A stretch of 51,927 bases of DNA, taken from positions 1-51,927 of the forward strand of contig NZ_QOCB01000104.1 of assembly GCF_003318165.1 (NCBI RefSeq), given 5' to 3'. Positions 50,763 through 51,927 of this stretch are shown in pieces. The DNA comes from Psychromonas sp. B3M02 (lineage in GTDB: Bacteria; Pseudomonadota; Gammaproteobacteria; Enterobacterales; Psychromonadaceae). The stretch's first letter is position 1. Each line of letters starts with the position of its first letter. Below the pieces are notes generated by a model, which worked only from the letters and a program-made list of their open reading frames with translations, had not been told where the DNA came from and did not search any database. A program made the translations under genes and the position numbers.

Positions 50763-50808
50763 TTCTGTATTTCCACCGGAAATATGGAATTTTTCGGTTT
50801 ACTAAACT

Positions 50809-50816
50809 GTTATAGC
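50809..50816 (+). other. Candidate recombination core site at left of cassette
   Basis: GTTATAGC is the exact reverse complement of GCTATAAC at 51893-51900. In an integron cassette, the left core (GTT...) and the first core of its own attC are complementary, and the coding start follows closely. Here ATG 50829 lies 12 bp after this core. The site departs from the strict GTTRRRY consensus at one base. Confidence 0.45.
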
Positions 50817-50828
50817 TACGGAGTAAAT

Positions 50829-51893
50829 ATGGCACTTCCGTTCCCCAGAAAAGATATTACAAAGCTATTAATCTCTACTCCATCTCATTTTGTTGGGCAC
50901 TATGAAAATGAAGTTTTTAGAGCTGTAGTGGCCAATGAAAATTTAGGAGTGAAATCGGCGAGAATAGATGAAAGGACATACAAGCAGTACATAGAGGTGA
51001 CAGTAGAAACTCCAGAGTATAAAAATGATACTGTAGTCATTCCTGATTATAGCCAAATTGGAGAGAACTTTTGTATTGCAATGTCAGTACTTTTTGGAAA
51101 AGCATTTGATTCACATGGGCTTTTGCAACAGCATGGCTGGGCTTACCTCCCAGATCTCAATTCAAATCACAAGATACACAACAAAAACCTTACTATAAAC
51201 AGTTCTGAACCTAGAGTTGATTATGAAATAAAATTAGATCTTGAGAATATAAAATTAATAGAAAATGTATTGTTTCAACATGATGAGGATACTGTTGATG
51301 CCCAGTCGACATTTTGGTATGCAGGGCGTTTCTATCTTCAATCTCTTCGTATAGTTGAAGAAAATCCAGAACTTGCATTTCTCAGCTTAATCACTGCTGG
51401 TGAAATATTAGCTTCATATTTCAAATACAGCGTTGATGAGCTCCTGGATAGTAATAGTAAAGAACTACTAGAGAGGTTGAAAAGTCTAGGTGAGGACGGC
51501 GAGCAACTTCATAAGCAAGTTAGTAAAAAATTAATGGGTATTTCAGAAGCATTCTGTAAATTTTTAATCGATTGTTTGGATGATGAATTTTTTGAGAGAA
51601 CTGAGTCTAAACATGATTTTTCAAAGTTAACTAAATCTGATATCAAACAACGATTGAAAGCTGCTTATAATTTACGAAGTAAATATGTGCACGCAGGAAA
51701 AACTCCTTCAGGCTGGATGTCAGTTGATTATTTGAATAACAATGAAGAAGTACACCACGGAAACCCCGTGTTGGAAGATAAAGAGATGAAAAAAGCTATT
51801 AAGCGTTCCCCTACATTTATTGGTATGGAAAGGATTATTAGATATTCACTACTTAAATTTGTAATGAAAACAAATGTGATCCCCGATATATAG
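50829..51893 (+). CDS. Unrecognised protein with C-terminal HEPN-like (Apea-type) signature
   Basis: A 354-residue soluble protein with no signal peptide or membrane segment. I do not recognise the N-terminal half. The C-terminal half is helical and contains LRSKYVHAG, where R283-x4-H288 matches the R-x4-6-H motif of HEPN domains, best resembling the Apea-like subgroup. HEPN proteins are often RNases in toxin-antitoxin and antiphage systems, so a defence role is possible but unproven. ATG 50829 has GGAG 5 bp upstream; the ATG at 50784 has no such site. Codon use is AT-rich relative to neighbours. The gene lies between cassette-like core sites, with no partner gene visible. Confidence 0.55.
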   Translation: MALPFPRKDITKLLISTPSHFVGHYENEVFRAVVANENLGVKSARIDERTYKQYIEVTVETPEYKNDTVVIPDYSQIGENFCIAMSVLFGKAFDSHGLLQQHGWAYLPDLNSNHKIHNKNLTINSSEPRVDYEIKLDLENIKLIENVLFQHDEDTVDAQSTFWYAGRFYLQSLRIVEENPELAFLSLITAGEILASYFKYSVDELLDSNSKELLERLKSLGEDGEQLHKQVSKKLMGISEAFCKFLIDCLDDEFFERTESKHDFSKLTKSDIKQRLKAAYNLRSKYVHAGKTPSGWMSVDYLNNNEEVHHGNPVLEDKEMKKAIKRSPTFIGMERIIRYSLLKFVMKTNVIPDI

Positions 51894-51927
51894 CTATAAC
51901 AAGGCACTTAAACGGAGCTTGATGCTC
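51893..51927 (+). other. Possible attC site, left half, cut by the window end
   Basis: Directly at the stop codon, GCTATAAC (51893-51900) is followed by AAGGCACTTAAACGG and then GAGC-TTGAT-GCTC, a 4-bp hairpin. Integron attC sites start with a TAAC-AA core and an L'' box such as AAGAGGGA, and fold around a central hairpin. The resemblance to vibrio-type TATAACAA repeats is clear, but only the left half is visible. Its right half, ending GTTATAGC, should lie just past the window. Confidence 0.5.

Overview
The window is a core-genome segment of an AT-rich gammaproteobacterium. Protein sequences and gene order point to a marine, Psychromonas-like member of the Alteromonadales/Vibrionales side of the class. 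This is inferred from the full gammaproteobacterial dcw order, the rlmN-pilW-rodZ-ispG-hisS-yfgM-bamB-der-yfgJ order, an A-type RNase P RNA and MITE-like repeats ending in ATACCAAT. No 16S rRNA is present to settle it.

Layout. 1-62: 5' end of a yacL-like gene (minus strand). 63-449: a MITE-like element, a bidirectional terminator and an 8-bp tandem repeat. 450-5089 (minus): rlpA-rodA-mrdA-rlmH-rsfS, an elongation/septation and ribosome-maturation operon. 5090-5387: divergent control region with a 10-bp-periodic MraZ operator and a CRP-like palindrome. 5388-23613 (plus): the complete division and cell wall cluster mraZ-rsmH-ftsL-ftsI-murE-murF-mraY-murD-ftsW-murG-murC-ddl-ftsQ-ftsA-ftsZ-lpxC, closed by a strong terminator. 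23787-28481: dciA (minus), then an M23 peptidase, secA and mutT. 28465-30293 (minus): a Lig E type exported ATP-dependent DNA ligase and nadC. 30410-32406: coaE-zapD-yacG-hopJ-like gene. 32481-32807: yciH (minus). 33038-35785: feoABC with Fur-like and FNR-like sites. 35973-45293: the rlmN to yfgJ block. 45399-49048 (minus): dolP-diaA-yraN-lpoA. 49167-50436: rsmI and rnpB. 50475-51927: AT-rich accessory DNA with one unrecognised HEPN-like gene that looks like an integron gene cassette.

How the genes work together. The window joins elongation (RodA/PBP2, RodZ, LpoA), precursor synthesis (MurC-F, Ddl, MraY, MurG), the divisome (FtsL, FtsI, FtsW, FtsQ, FtsA, FtsZ, ZapD, an M23 peptidase) and outer-membrane biogenesis (LpxC, BamB, DolP), with SecA and YfgM for export. 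Most genes are ordinary and well conserved. Points that stand out are a RodZ lacking its C-terminal domain, an additional promoter-bearing gap before ftsA, the pil-free nadC/coaE junction, and the candidate integron cassette at the right edge. That cassette is the best candidate here for something undescribed: its gene carries an R-x4-H HEPN signature and is bracketed by complementary GTTATAGC and GCTATAAC core-like sites, the second of which opens what looks like an attC left half cut by the window end.
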